The position numbers and the translations under genes were made by a program. Below, one piece after another: positions 43,078 to 52,734 of a stretch of DNA of 64,000 nucleotides (position 1 is the stretch's first letter; the number at the start of each line of letters is the position of its first letter). The notes under the pieces are model-generated. The model was not told the origin of the DNA. It ran no database searches and worked only from the letters and a program-made list of their open reading frames with translations. The stretch comes from Halomonas meridiana. Lineage in GTDB: Bacteria > Pseudomonadota > Gammaproteobacteria > Pseudomonadales > Halomonadaceae. The stretch covers positions 3,348,001-3,412,000 of the forward strand of contig NZ_CP024621.1 of the NCBI RefSeq assembly GCF_009846525.1, read 5' to 3'.

Positions 43078-45933
43078 TTAGCTGGCGCGTTCGATACGGC
43101 AGATGGTGCACTTGGTCTCTTGCATCAGTGTCACCGGGTCGTAGCCGTAGGTAGTGGCGGTGTTGGCCGCTTCACCAATCACGTAAGGAACGGTGCCTTC
43201 CGGGTAACGGTCGTGCAGGCTTTCGCCCTGGAACACACCGCCGAAGTGGAACGGCATGAACGCCACTTTACGATCCACGCGGGGCGTGACCAGCGCTTTC
43301 ACCTTGACCCGACCGCCTTCGGCGCCTTCGACCCATACTTGGTCGCCGTCGCGGATACCAATGTCGTTGGCATCGGCCGGGTTGATCTCGACGAACATCT
43401 CCTGCTGCAGCTCAGCCAGCCACGACATGGAGCGCGTCTCTTCACCGCCGCCTTCGTACTCGACCAAGCGACCCGAGGTCAGAATGATCGGGTAGTCCGC
43501 GCTGTTGTCACGGTCCTGGATGGTTTTGTACATCGTGGGAAGACGCATGATGGAGTCAAAGTCGTCCCACGTGGGATAGCGCTCAACCAGGTCACGACGG
43601 GTGGTGTAGAGCGGCTCACGGTGCTTCGGCACCGCATCCGGGAAGGTCCACACCACGGCGCGGGCTTTGGCGTTACCGTACGGCGCGCAGCCGTGCTCGA
43701 TGGCCACGCGCTGGATACCGCCGGAGAAGTCGGTCTTCCAGTTCTGGCCTTCGGCCGCCGCTTTCTCTTCAGCGGTGAGATCGTCCCACCAGCCCAAGTC
43801 TTTGAGCAGCTGGTCGGTGAACTCGGGGTAACCGTCATCGATATCGCCACCCACAGGAGCGGAGCCTTCCGCCAGCAGGTTCACACCATCGCGCTCGATA
43901 CCGAAGCGGGCGCGGAAGCCCATGCCGCCTTCCATGACCGGAATGCTGGTATCGTAGAGGTTGGGCGAGCCAGGGTGTTTGAACTCCGGCGTTCCCCAGC
44001 AGGGCCACGGCAGACCGTAGTAGTCGCCATCGGCGGGGCCGCCTTGGGCACGCAGGTTTTCAAAGCTGAAGGTATGCCAGTTTTGCTGGTGCTCTTTCAA
44101 GCGCTCCGGGCTTTGACCGGTGTAGCCAACGGTCCACATGCCGCTGTTGATTTCACGCAGTACGTCTTCGATCACCGGACGGTTGCCGTCCATTGCGAAG
44201 TTCTTCACGAACTCGTTGCCAAAGCCGAGCTTGTTGGCGAACAGTGTCATGATTTCGTGGTCGGGCTTCGATTCGAACAGCGGTTCGATGACCTGATCGC
44301 GCCACTGGATCGAGCGGTTGGTGGCGGTGACGCTACCCGAGGTCTCGAACTGCGTGGCGGCAGGCAGCAGGTACACGCCATCGGTGCGGTCGTGCATGAC
44401 GGCGGCCACGGTGGGATACGGGTCGACGATGACCATCATCTCCAGCTTCTGCATCGCCTTTTGCATTTCGACGCCGCGGGTTTGCGAGTTGACCGCGTGG
44501 CCCCAGTAGAACATCGCTTTCAACGCGGTGCGCTGGGAGATGTTTTCGTCCTCTTCCAGCACGCCATCTACCCAACGGGAGACGGTAATACCGCTGGAGT
44601 ACATGGGTTTGCCGTCAGCGTACTCGGTGTCATCGAAGCGGCCTTTCAGCCACTCGTAATCCACGTCCCACACTTTGGCCCAGTGCTGCCAAGCGCCTTC
44701 TGCTAAGCCGTAGTAACCCGGGAGGGAGTCACAGCCCAGCCCCAAGTCGGTGGCACCCTGTACGTTGTCGTGGCCACGCAGAATGTTGGCACCGCCACCG
44801 GATTTACCGATGTTACCCAGCGCCAATTCCAGAATGCAGTAGGCGCGGGTGTTGTTGTTACCGGTGGTGTGCTGGGTACCGCCCATACACCACACCACGC
44901 AGCCAGGACGGTTGTCGGCCAAGCGCTTGGCCACGTCGAACATCTCTGCTTCGGGCACGCCGGTAATGTCTTCGACGACACTGGGCGGGAACTGGGCGAC
45001 TTCGGCCCGCACGTCGTCCATGCCGTACACGCGCTGGTTGATGTACTCGCTATCTTCCCAGCCGTTTTCGAAGATGTGCCACAGCAAGCCCCAGATGTAG
45101 GCCACGTCAGAGCCAGGACGAATGCGCACGTACTTGTTGGCTTTCGCCGCCGTACGCGTAAAGCGCGGGTCCGCGACGATGATGTCGCAGTTGTTGCGCT
45201 CTTTGGCGATCAAAATGTGCTGCATGGCCACCGGGTGCGCTTCACTGGGGTTGGAGCCAATGAAGAGCATCGATTTGCTGTTATGCATGTCGTTGAGCGA
45301 GTTGGTCATCGCTCCGTAACCCCAGGTATTCGCAACGCCCGCCACGGTGGTGGAGTGGCAAATACGCGCCTGGTGATCGGTGTTGTTGGTGCCCCACATG
45401 GAGGCGAGCTTGCGCATCAGGTACGCCTGCTCGTTGTTGAACTTCGCCGAGCCCAGCCAGTAAACGCTGTCGGGGCCGTGGGCGTCGCGCAGCTCGAGCA
45501 GCTTGTCGCCGATCTCGTTGACTGCATCGTCCCAGCTCATGCGCTGCCATTCACCCGCGACCAATTTCATCGGGTATTTTAGGCGGCGAGTGGAGTGGCC
45601 GTGCTGACGAAGCGACGCGCCTTTGGCGCAGTGAGCACCACGGTTGATCGGGTGGTCGAAAGCGGGCTCTTGCTTGGTCCAGATACCCTCTTGCACCTCG
45701 GCATACACACCGCAGCCCACCGAGCAGTGGGAACAAATGGTGCGCTTGGTTTCCACCGGGGAGTCGAGCACCGGGGTTTTGTCGGCCGCTTCGGTGCGCT
45801 GCATCATCGGCGCGCCCATGAAGCCTGCCGCAGCCACACCACCGGTAGCCACGCCCGTGCGCTTCAAGAACTGACGGCGGGAAATACCCAACCCAGTGGT
45901 AGCGGGGGTGTTGGTTTTGCGAGTTAGACGCAT
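43078..45933 (-). CDS. Formate dehydrogenase catalytic (alpha) subunit, cysteine type
   Basis: Oxidises formate to CO2 using a bis-MGD molybdenum or tungsten cofactor. The 951-residue precursor has a TAT signal (RRQFLK at 19-24), a 4Fe-4S site (Cys67, Cys70, Cys74, Cys102), and the active-site ligand Cys192 in DHQARICHST where E. coli FdnG has selenocysteine. No in-frame TGA interrupts the gene. The molybdopterin dinucleotide domains run to the end (GRLVEYEGGGEETRSMSWLAELQQEMFVEINPADA). Export is presumed through TAT together with the beta subunit. It is preceded by the small TAT peptide gene. Confidence 0.95.
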   Translation of the reverse strand: MRLTRKTNTPATTGLGISRRQFLKRTGVATGGVAAAGFMGAPMMQRTEAADKTPVLDSPVETKRTICSHCSVGCGVYAEVQEGIWTKQEPAFDHPINRGAHCAKGASLRQHGHSTRRLKYPMKLVAGEWQRMSWDDAVNEIGDKLLELRDAHGPDSVYWLGSAKFNNEQAYLMRKLASMWGTNNTDHQARICHSTTVAGVANTWGYGAMTNSLNDMHNSKSMLFIGSNPSEAHPVAMQHILIAKERNNCDIIVADPRFTRTAAKANKYVRIRPGSDVAYIWGLLWHIFENGWEDSEYINQRVYGMDDVRAEVAQFPPSVVEDITGVPEAEMFDVAKRLADNRPGCVVWCMGGTQHTTGNNNTRAYCILELALGNIGKSGGGANILRGHDNVQGATDLGLGCDSLPGYYGLAEGAWQHWAKVWDVDYEWLKGRFDDTEYADGKPMYSSGITVSRWVDGVLEEDENISQRTALKAMFYWGHAVNSQTRGVEMQKAMQKLEMMVIVDPYPTVAAVMHDRTDGVYLLPAATQFETSGSVTATNRSIQWRDQVIEPLFESKPDHEIMTLFANKLGFGNEFVKNFAMDGNRPVIEDVLREINSGMWTVGYTGQSPERLKEHQQNWHTFSFENLRAQGGPADGDYYGLPWPCWGTPEFKHPGSPNLYDTSIPVMEGGMGFRARFGIERDGVNLLAEGSAPVGGDIDDGYPEFTDQLLKDLGWWDDLTAEEKAAAEGQNWKTDFSGGIQRVAIEHGCAPYGNAKARAVVWTFPDAVPKHREPLYTTRRDLVERYPTWDDFDSIMRLPTMYKTIQDRDNSADYPIILTSGRLVEYEGGGEETRSMSWLAELQQEMFVEINPADANDIGIRDGDQVWVEGAEGGRVKVKALVTPRVDRKVAFMPFHFGGVFQGESLHDRYPEGTVPYVIGEAANTATTYGYDPVTLMQETKCTICRIERAS

Positions 45934-45957
45934 GGCAAATCTCCTGGCAGTTCGCCG

Positions 45958-46161
45958 TCAGTCACGCAGCGACGCGTAATAAGCACGAATATGGTCGGTC
46001 TCGCGGTAGTTCACCGCCTGCTTGTTGCGCTCAACCGGGCTTTTATCATCCGCCTGTGCCAGCGTGACGTGGCCTACCGCAACGGCTGCGCCCGCAGCGG
46101 CGGTGCCTAAACCAACGGTTTTCATAAACCGGCGGCGCTCAGGGTTATGTGACTGGTGCAT
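45958..46161 (-). CDS. Formate dehydrogenase region TAT-signal small protein
   Basis: A 67-residue peptide with a twin-arginine signal (ERRRFMKTVGLGTAAAGAAVAVG) and a short mature tail, VNYRETDHIRAYYASLRD. It matches the small TAT proteins often encoded just before fdh alpha-subunit genes; their role is thought to be in assembly or export. GGAGAA precedes the ATG at 46161. The alpha-subunit gene starts 24 bp further on. Confidence 0.88.
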   Translation of the reverse strand: MHQSHNPERRRFMKTVGLGTAAAGAAVAVGHVTLAQADDKSPVERNKQAVNYRETDHIRAYYASLRD

Positions 46162-46239
46162 GGGGTTCTCCTCTTTCATGCCCTTTTTTATGCGTGGCCC
46201 GTAGGCCCTGTTGTTCGCTTACCGCTGCGCACGGTCACG

Positions 46240-46893
46240 TCACGGTGTGGCTTTGCGCGCTGCACCGGCGTCATAGGAAGCAGGCTCCACTATGCGCACC
46301 GGTTGATAGGCCGCTTGATCGCTCAAACGTGCCTGTTCGCTCTCCATGAAAGCGCTACCCAACTGCCCCAGCGCTGCATAGAAAGCGGTGTCTACCTTGG
46401 CAAGGTCCTCCCAACAGCGGCTGGCCCAAGGGGCAAGATGCCGTTGGAAAAAAGTAAACTGCTCGCCATTTTGTGCCGCGATGAGCATGGCCATCACTTC
46501 GCACATCGCCGCCAGGTGGTCTTCTGGATCCCGGGTATGCTCGCTACGCTCGAAACCCAATGCTCGGAGGTCTTGGCGCAGCGCGACCAGCGCGGCTTCC
46601 ATCAATTCGCCATTGCGGTACCAGGAGGCGTAGGGCACCACGTCGCCCTGAATCACGCCCACGAGGTGGCGAAAATGCGCTCGCTTGAGACTATCGACAC
46701 TGCTCTCGCCCGCGGCCAGCGACAGCGCCGCCCAGCACTCGGCAATCCGGCTGCCATCTTGCTCGCTGTCCAGGCTTGCCAACCACGTCAGCAGCTCGCT
46801 GTCCGGCGCTTGGCGCAGCAGACTGGCGAGCAGCTGGTAGATATCCATACGCAGCGCATCGGTTTCGCTCAATGTCGGCATTGCATCGCTCAT
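46240..46893 (-). CDS. TorD-family molybdoenzyme chaperone
   Basis: A 217-residue cytosolic chaperone that likely binds the TAT signal of the alpha subunit and protects the apoenzyme before cofactor insertion. It is mostly helical, with the family motifs VPYASWYRNGEL and the DPEDHLAAMCEVMAMLI segment. A C-terminal tail (about 185-217) is less conserved. It starts 4 bp after the polyferredoxin stop and precedes the TAT peptide gene, consistent with a dedicated FDH chaperone. Confidence 0.9.
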   Translation of the reverse strand: MSDAMPTLSETDALRMDIYQLLASLLRQAPDSELLTWLASLDSEQDGSRIAECWAALSLAAGESSVDSLKRAHFRHLVGVIQGDVVPYASWYRNGELMEAALVALRQDLRALGFERSEHTRDPEDHLAAMCEVMAMLIAAQNGEQFTFFQRHLAPWASRCWEDLAKVDTAFYAALGQLGSAFMESEQARLSDQAAYQPVRIVEPASYDAGAARKATP

Positions 46894-46897
46894 TGCA

Positions 46898-48610
46898 TTA
46901 CACCTTTAGTTGCGCGTTAGGATCACGAGCCATGGTTTTCCAGACGTCTTTTACCCGGCAGTCTTCGCACATTTCCAAACGCGCCATGGCATCCCCGGCA
47001 AAGTAAGGGTGGTTGGCCAGCTTGGCTTTGATGGTAGCCACGGTGCTGGCCGTAGCGAACGGCTTGCCGCAGCCAATGCATTCGAACGCTGCCTCTTCAT
47101 GGCAAATATGCCGCGTTTCACGGGCCGGTGCGGCGAGGAAGCCCGGGACCAGCGTAATGGCATCCTCGGGGCAGGCCTGTTCGCAAAGGCCGCACTGTAC
47201 GCAATCGGCTTCCAGGAAACTTAACGCAGGCGCGTTACCACCCGATTTCAGCGCTGGCGTGGGGCAGTTGCTGACACAGGCGTGGCAGAGCGTACAGGCA
47301 GCGCTATCAACGTTGATGCCGCCATATGCCGCGCCTGGTGGCATGGCGTGACGGTCACCGCTGGGCGCCCCCAGCTCGGCCAATCGCGCCAGTACCACGT
47401 TCAGGCGGGCGCGCTTGTTAGGCTCGTTGAAGCTCAACGGCGACTCGGTGAGCGGGGTGAGGCTTGGCAGCGCATCGCGCTCGCTCTCGGCCCCAACAGG
47501 CAGCAGCTTGATACGCGCCGTGTCGTGGCCCAGTGCGCTGAGTAGCGCGTGCGCCTGGGCGATCTGCTGTTCTAAAAACGCGCTGAGCCGATTCGGCATG
47601 TCGTCGTGAAGCTGAATGCGCACTTCGGAGGCACCGCTGGCAAGCGCCGTTAGCCACTGATCGTGGCCCGCCGCACCCAGATCTTCCAGGGGCGCATCGA
47701 TGATGTGGCCGGGCGTGGTAATGCCTGCAGCGTGCTCGGCGTCTAGGGAGTCATGGGTGATGAAGCGCAGCACCGGCACCTCGCCACCGGCGTCCCGGTA
47801 AGCGGCGAGCCAAGTGGCTAACGTATCCTGCTGACGGCGGGTTTCCGGTAGGCGAAACTCGATGGCACCGGTCGGGCAGGCGCTGGTACAGCTCCCCACG
47901 CCTTGGCACAGAAACGGGTCGATCTCGATGCGCGACTCGATGCGGCCTTGGATGCTAGAAATCGCATCCGCCGGGCAGACGTCGAGGCAGCGGGTGCAGC
48001 CGACGTTACCACTGGAAGAGTGGGCACAAAGATCGGTATTGACCTGGAAATAGCGGGGCTTGTCGAACTCGCCGATCAGCTCGGTCACGTTCTCCAGCAC
48101 GTCGGCACGCTCGGCTTCCTGGCGCTCCCACGCGAGGCGCAGGTAGCCCGGCGGCGGCAGTTCCCAAGAAGCGACGTTAAGTGTTCCCTCCGAAAGGTCT
48201 AGCACGACGTCGAACACGTCGCGTTCGATCAATGCTTGCGCCAAATTGAGCGCATCGCCATCGTCTTGGGCCAGAGTGGCACGAAAACCGCCCAAATGCC
48301 CTGCAACACGGAGCTGTGCCTGCTGGCGCGTGCTCAGCACTTGTGTGGTGATCGGCTCGCTGGTGGCAGGAAGGTCAACGTCCACATCCGTCGTGAGCAG
48401 CGTAAGAGACGCTAAACCGCGCCCCTGCAGCGCACGCGCCGCCTGGCTGACGGACGACGCACGGCCGAACAGCAGCACGTGCCCGCGGCTGTGGTAGGTG
48501 ACGTTGGCAGGCGTTAAATTCACCGGCCATGAGATACGCCGACGCACCGCTTCACGAGCGGCGGCGTTGCGCTGGTCGTCGATCGACGCCAGTTGGATTC
48601 GTTGGTTCAT
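46898..48610 (-). CDS. Multi-cluster 4Fe-4S protein of the formate dehydrogenase locus
   Basis: A 570-residue cytosolic polyferredoxin. Cysteine motifs include CAHSSSGNVGCTRCLDVCPADA (about 195), CQGVGSCTSACPTGA (about 235), CTLCHACVSNCPTPAL (about 435), CVQCGLCEQACPEDAI (about 470), and C-terminal CIGCGKPF and CEDCR pairs. The N-terminal third has no cysteine motif. Homologues sit beside TorD and fdh genes in many proteobacteria; the role is probably electron transfer or cofactor maturation, not shown. The ribosome site is weak. A perfect dyad lies 52 bp upstream. Confidence 0.85.
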   Translation of the reverse strand: MNQRIQLASIDDQRNAAAREAVRRRISWPVNLTPANVTYHSRGHVLLFGRASSVSQAARALQGRGLASLTLLTTDVDVDLPATSEPITTQVLSTRQQAQLRVAGHLGGFRATLAQDDGDALNLAQALIERDVFDVVLDLSEGTLNVASWELPPPGYLRLAWERQEAERADVLENVTELIGEFDKPRYFQVNTDLCAHSSSGNVGCTRCLDVCPADAISSIQGRIESRIEIDPFLCQGVGSCTSACPTGAIEFRLPETRRQQDTLATWLAAYRDAGGEVPVLRFITHDSLDAEHAAGITTPGHIIDAPLEDLGAAGHDQWLTALASGASEVRIQLHDDMPNRLSAFLEQQIAQAHALLSALGHDTARIKLLPVGAESERDALPSLTPLTESPLSFNEPNKRARLNVVLARLAELGAPSGDRHAMPPGAAYGGINVDSAACTLCHACVSNCPTPALKSGGNAPALSFLEADCVQCGLCEQACPEDAITLVPGFLAAPARETRHICHEEAAFECIGCGKPFATASTVATIKAKLANHPYFAGDAMARLEMCEDCRVKDVWKTMARDPNAQLKV

Positions 48611-48661
48611 GCATTCTCACGGTCAAGAGGTCGTTTTTGTTATTATGGGCGTTTAGATTTT

Positions 48662-48678
48662 GTCATCTGGCAGATGAC
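48662..48678. promoter_or_regulatory. Perfect 7+7 dyad upstream of the fdh operon
   Basis: GTCATCT-ggc-AGATGAC, a symmetrical 17-bp site 52 bp upstream of the polyferredoxin ATG, in the 197-bp gap that separates it from the DUF3306 gene. The position suits an operator, or an RNA hairpin at the end of the DUF3305-DUF3306 transcript. It has no T-run. Confidence 0.4.
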
Positions 48679-48807
48679 TTTCGGCGTTATATCGACATAG
48701 CTTCTGGTATCAGCGTATGGCGCAAACAGCATTTATGCCACTTCCATTGGTCGTATCGCTGTCAACGCAAGCCCGCCAAGCTTACCATAACCTACTGATT
48801 CAAATGT

Positions 48808-49422
48808 CTAACCGTCTTTTTGACGCTCTCCCTGAGCGTGATCAGAATAATCAGACTGGTCGTCTAGTGAGGCACTTTGTACAAAACTGTCATCACTTGT
48901 GCAAGCGCTCCCCTGTCCAGTCTCCTTCTCATCCTCGTCATGGCTCGCGCGCTCTGCGTCGTTTTGCGCGGCCTCGTCCAGCTTATCGAGGGTCTCCTCT
49001 GCTTTATTGGCCCAGCGCCGCAGCTTGCCCGCCAGCTCGCTTGCCATAGGCTTCAATTGCTGGGTGTAGTCGGCGTCGTAATCATCCAGACCGTCGCGCA
49101 CGTTGTAGTTACCGGTAGCCCAGAGCCTGCGCAGGGCGCGACGTCGAAGAGTGGCGCTCACTCCGGGCACCATAAAGGCGCTGAAATCACTGCCTGCAGG
49201 CAGGGTGTCCGGGTCGGGCAGCGTGTGGTCCAGGCTGCCGGGGGGCGGTGGCGCGTCGGCAGCTTGCTCCACCGCGGGCGTGGCGTCGTCGTCTGCCTCG
49301 GCAGCGAGCGCCTGTGCTTCCAACGGCGGCGCGGCACCTTCCGTGGGTTCGGTGCTCGCCGGCTCGGGATCGTTCTGCTCGATGCCGCGCTTTTTACGCG
49401 ACCAGCGCTCTAAACGGCTCAC
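48808..49422 (-). CDS. DUF3306 family protein
   Basis: A 204-residue soluble protein beginning SRLERWSRKKRG, the DUF3306 signature. An acidic, Ala/Pro-rich middle follows (about 15-75), then LPAGSDFSAFMVPGVSATLRRRALRRLWATGNYNVRDGLDDYDADY (the conserved core), and an acidic tail. The GTG start at 49422 has AAGGAG 7 bp upstream and overlaps the DUF3305 stop. The function is unknown, but the family is found with formate dehydrogenase gene clusters. Confidence 0.85.
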   Translation of the reverse strand: MSRLERWSRKKRGIEQNDPEPASTEPTEGAAPPLEAQALAAEADDDATPAVEQAADAPPPPGSLDHTLPDPDTLPAGSDFSAFMVPGVSATLRRRALRRLWATGNYNVRDGLDDYDADYTQQLKPMASELAGKLRRWANKAEETLDKLDEAAQNDAERASHDEDEKETGQGSACTSDDSFVQSASLDDQSDYSDHAQGERQKDG

Positions 49423-49859
49423 TGTGGCTGCTCCTTGGTCGGGGTCTCTTTGCCGCGCCCGGCCCCTTTGCGTTTTTTCTTGCGGGTTTCCACCGGCGCT
49501 TCGCCATGACGCGCGAGATAATGCTCTACCCACACTTGAATCGCCATCGGCATCGGTGCCTCCAGCACTTGCTGCTCGCCATCCAGCCAGCCCGCCGCCA
49601 CATCCTGGCTGGCGGTGATGGCATCGGGCTTCGGGGGCTGCCCGGTAAACCCGGCACGGACGAACAGGCGTGGCGTTGGCGAGGTGAGATTGAATCGGTA
49701 GGCCGCTCGCTCGGTCATGTAGAGCTGCAAGTGGAGCACGCACTCCCCTTGATCCCCGGGCACGAGCTCGGCAATGCGCCACTGGGTCAGCGTGAAACTT
49801 CGCACCTGCTTGGGCTCCGCCACTAAGGTAACGCTCAGCGCGCGCAGATTATCACTCAT
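49419..49859 (-). CDS. DUF3305 family protein
   Basis: A 146-residue protein with LSVTLVAEPKQVRSFTLTQWRIAELVPG at the start, LQLYMTERAAYRFNLTSPTPRLFV in the middle, and APMPMAIQVWVEHYLARHGE before a lysine-rich tail. This is the DUF3305 pattern. The ATG at 49859 is taken as start because the extra upstream residues are not family-like. It overlaps DUF3306 by 4 bp and is divergent from fdhD. It is presumed to be an accessory factor for formate dehydrogenase; the role is not established. Confidence 0.82.
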   Translation of the reverse strand: MSDNLRALSVTLVAEPKQVRSFTLTQWRIAELVPGDQGECVLHLQLYMTERAAYRFNLTSPTPRLFVRAGFTGQPPKPDAITASQDVAAGWLDGEQQVLEAPMPMAIQVWVEHYLARHGEAPVETRKKKRKGAGRGKETPTKEQPQ

Positions 49860-50010
49860 GGGTTTCACCACCTTAGACCTTGAACGGGTAGACAAGTAAG
49901 CCTTTCGAGCGCCATCATCGTCAACTCAGACTATTTTACTCAACTATTATGATCTTGTGCGCCGTGTGTGCGTCAGCCACGCCGCGTTTTGGTATCAGTG
50001 AGGATTGCGG

Positions 50011-50910
50011 ATGCCCGCCCTTCAGTTAAGCCGAGCCCGCTTACCGGCCACGACCACCATTGATGTCATGGATGCCTACGGCGACACCCGCCCTCAGGCC
50101 ATTGCCGCCGAGCGTGCGCTTACGGTGTACCTCAATAAGCGCGAAATCGTCACTCTGATGACGCTAGGCGACGATCCCGAAGCGCTGGTGGTGGGGTACC
50201 TGCGCAATCAGGGGCTATTGAAGAGTGCCGAGGATTTGACCGCCGTCCAGGTGGACTGGGAAGTAGAAGCAGCGGTGATCGTCACTCGCCACCTGCCGGA
50301 TGACTTGGAAGCGCGCCTTAGCACACGCACCGTCACGACGGGCTGCGGCCAAGGCACGGTGTTTGGTAAACTGTTGGAACAAACGTCCCTCACGGCGCTG
50401 CCTGAGACGCCGCTGACCCAATCGACGCTCTATCAACTGTTGACCAATTTGAACACCTACAACGAGACCTACCGCAGCGCGGGCGCGGTGCACGGCTGCG
50501 CGCTGTGCCATCAAGCGCAGGTGCTGGATTTCGTCGAAGACGTGGGCCGCCATAACGCCGTGGATACCTTGGCGGGACGTCAGTGGCTCAACCAAGCCGA
50601 CAGCCACAGCGCCGATATTTTTTACACTACCGGTCGTTTAACGTCTGAAATGGTGCTGAAAGTCGCTCAAATGGGCATTAGCGTGCTGGTATCGCGCTCA
50701 GGCGTCACACAAAAAGGCGTAGAGCTGGCCGAGCGTTTCGGCGTAATGCTGATTGCCCGCGCGAAGGGTAAAAGCTTCCAGGCGATCAACGCCACTGGCC
50801 GCTTGACGCTGGATGCGATCCCCCCAAGCCGCCGAGCGCGCGCTCGTCCAAGGAGGCAGGCGTATGATCGCCAAGCACGATCTGACTGGCATGATTCTCG
50901 CGGGCGGTGA
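50011..50910 (+). CDS. fdhD: Formate dehydrogenase sulfurtransferase
   Basis: Transfers sulfur from IscS to the molybdenum cofactor of the formate dehydrogenase, which is needed for activity. The 299-residue protein has TVYLNKREIVTLMTLGDDPEALVVGYLRNQGLL and the sulfur-relay cysteine pair in AVHGCALCHQAQVLDFVEDVGRHNAVDTLAG. FYTTGRLTSEMVLKVAQMGISVLVSRSGVT follows. The ATG at 50011 has GAGGA upstream. Its Arg-rich C-terminal 25 residues overlap the start of mobA by 47 bp and look like read-through of that gene's leader. Confidence 0.95.
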   Translation: MPALQLSRARLPATTTIDVMDAYGDTRPQAIAAERALTVYLNKREIVTLMTLGDDPEALVVGYLRNQGLLKSAEDLTAVQVDWEVEAAVIVTRHLPDDLEARLSTRTVTTGCGQGTVFGKLLEQTSLTALPETPLTQSTLYQLLTNLNTYNETYRSAGAVHGCALCHQAQVLDFVEDVGRHNAVDTLAGRQWLNQADSHSADIFYTTGRLTSEMVLKVAQMGISVLVSRSGVTQKGVELAERFGVMLIARAKGKSFQAINATGRLTLDAIPPSRRARARPRRQAYDRQARSDWHDSRGR

Positions 50911-51484
50911 AGGCCGCCGTATGGGCGGTCGAGATAAGGGCCTGGAGCCCTTTGCAGGCCTCCCGCTGGTAGCGCATACCGTTAAGCGCTTCGATGGCCA
51001 GGTGCATGAGCTGGTGATCAATGCCAACCGCAATGGCGATGCGTATGCGCTGTTTGCCGACCGCGTTATCGAGGATGCCGAAGGTGGCTTTAAAGGCCCG
51101 CTGATGGGTATTTACAGCGGCCTGCGCGCCGCTCGAACGCCGTGGCTAGTGGTCGCCCCCTGCGACTCCCCCGCGCTTCCCCACGACGTGGTGGCGCGCT
51201 TGGTCGCGGGGATTCACCAGCAGGATGTCGAGCACGATATCGCCGTGGCGTTCGATGGCGAGCGCCTGCACCCCGTCGTCGCGCTGCTGCGTACGTCGCT
51301 GGCCAACGATTTAGCGGCCACCCTGGCAGCAGGCGAACGCAAAATCGACCGCTGGTACGCGCGCCACGCCTGGTGCCGGGTGGATATGTCTGACTGCCCT
51401 GAAGCGTTCGCCAACCTCAATACCGAAGAGGAGAAAGCCCGCTTGGAGCTGGCACTGACAACGCCTTCCCAGGAGACGCCATGA
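50864..51484 (+). CDS. mobA: Molybdenum cofactor guanylyltransferase
   Basis: Attaches GMP to the molybdenum cofactor to make the MGD form used by the formate dehydrogenase. The 206-residue protein has the nucleotide loop ILAGGEGRRMGGRDKGLEPF, then INANRN, GPLMGIYSGLRAA and VAPCDSPALP, all as in MobA. AGGAGG precedes the ATG at 50864, inside the end of fdhD. Its stop overlaps the following moeA start by ATGA. Confidence 0.95.
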   Translation: MIAKHDLTGMILAGGEGRRMGGRDKGLEPFAGLPLVAHTVKRFDGQVHELVINANRNGDAYALFADRVIEDAEGGFKGPLMGIYSGLRAARTPWLVVAPCDSPALPHDVVARLVAGIHQQDVEHDIAVAFDGERLHPVVALLRTSLANDLAATLAAGERKIDRWYARHAWCRVDMSDCPEAFANLNTEEEKARLELALTTPSQETP

Positions 51485-52734
51485 GCCTGTCGTGTTTTGA
51501 GCTGGGCGAGCAGATGCTCAGTGTCGATGCCGCCCGCGATGCGCTGATGACGCTGGTCGAAACACCGGTTGCGGTCGAGCGTGTCACCCTCGGCAACGCC
51601 TACGGACGCCGACTGGCGACCAATATCACCGCGCCCATTAACGTGCCACAGAATACCAACGCGGCGATGGATGGTGTTGCCCTGGCCTGGCCAAAGCAGC
51701 CGCCCTTTCAAACCCACTGGCCCGTGGCGGGCGATGCCTTCGCCGGGCAAGCGTTTGGGGGTGAGGTGCCTTTAGGCCAGTGCGTTCGCATCACCACCGG
51801 CGCGCCGCTGCCCAGCGGCACCGATACGGTGATTATGCGTGAGCAGCTCATCGAGGGTGATGACAGCGTCACTATCGATGCGCCAGAGCGGGTCAGTGTT
51901 GGGCAGCACGTTCGCCAAGCCGGAGAAGATATTGCCAAAGGGGCCGTTGCATTGACGGCGGGCACACGCTTGGATGCAGCCAGCATGGGGCTGGTGGCGT
52001 CCCTGGGCTATGCCGAGGTCAACGTATACCGGCGCCCTAAGGTTGCGATTTTTTCTACCGGCAACGAAGTCACCCCGCCGGGAGAGCCGCTCCCCAGCGC
52101 CGGGATCTACGACACCAACCGCTTTACCCTGATGGGCATGCTGAGCGAGCAAGGGGCCGAGGTGGTGGATTTAGGTATTCTGCCCGACGACCCGCGCGCT
52201 ATTGAGCAAGCGCTTGCGGAAGCAGCGGCGCAGTGTGACCTTGTGATTACCAGCGGCGGTGTTTCCGTGGGCCACGCGGATTACACTCGCGACGCGCTGG
52301 AAGCTCTCGGGCGGCTGGCCTTTTGGCGGGTGGCGCTGCGCCCTGGCCGCCCGATGGCCTGCGGCCAGTTGGGCGAGTCGCGCACGCCGTTCGTGGGCTT
52401 ACCCGGCAACCCGGTGGCCGTCATGGTGACCTTTACCCAGTTTGTGGTGCCACTGCTGCAGCGGCTGCAAGGCCAGCTCCCGGCTGCGCCAACACGGATG
52501 ACAGCGATTGCCCAAACGCCGCTAAAAAGCCGCCTGAATCGCACTGATTTTCTGCGCGGCATTTACACATGCGATGACCAGGGAGTGCTGCATGTACGCA
52601 GCACCGGTGCCCAGGGCTCGGGTATTTTGACTTCCATGGTGATGGCCAACTGTTTGATCGAACTTGGCGATGACCAGGCAGACGCACAGCCAGGCGAGGC
52701 GGTCTGCATTCAACCGATAACGAGCTGGCAATGA
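51481..52734 (+). CDS. moeA: Molybdopterin molybdenumtransferase, second copy
   Basis: A 417-residue MoeA paralogue of the gene at 39118-40323. It has [18 protein letters not shown] in place of the usual DNSAMDGYA (Thr for Ser, Val for Tyr), [46 protein letters not shown] and [15 protein letters not shown]. It is coupled by ATGA overlaps to mobA before it and moaA after it. The two copies may differ in metal preference or in partner enzyme; nothing in the sequence decides this. Confidence 0.93.
   Translation: MSLSCFELGEQMLSVDAARDALMTLVETPVAVERVTLGNAYGRRLATNITAPINVPQNTNAAMDGVALAWPKQPPFQTHWPVAGDAFAGQAFGGEVPLGQCVRITTGAPLPSGTDTVIMREQLIEGDDSVTIDAPERVSVGQHVRQAGEDIAKGAVALTAGTRLDAASMGLVASLGYAEVNVYRRPKVAIFSTGNEVTPPGEPLPSAGIYDTNRFTLMGMLSEQGAEVVDLGILPDDPRAIEQALAEAAAQCDLVITSGGVSVGHADYTRDALEALGRLAFWRVALRPGRPMACGQLGESRTPFVGLPGNPVAVMVTFTQFVVPLLQRLQGQLPAAPTRMTAIAQTPLKSRLNRTDFLRGIYTCDDQGVLHVRSTGAQGSGILTSMVMANCLIELGDDQADAQPGEAVCIQPITSWQ

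Noticed and set aside
43015..44706. A 563-codon open frame on the plus strand inside the formate dehydrogenase alpha-subunit gene
   Set aside because: It lies wholly antisense to a gene with clear motifs, lacks a ribosome site and has no recognisable domain. Long antisense frames are common in GC-rich coding DNA. The same applies to the long minus-strand frames within cheA (34685-35365) and the HPt-REC-REC-GGDEF gene (36763-37869).
43078..45933. Selenocysteine-type formate dehydrogenase
   Set aside because: The active-site position in RIC-HST is encoded as Cys and the frame has no internal TGA, so no SECIS element is required.
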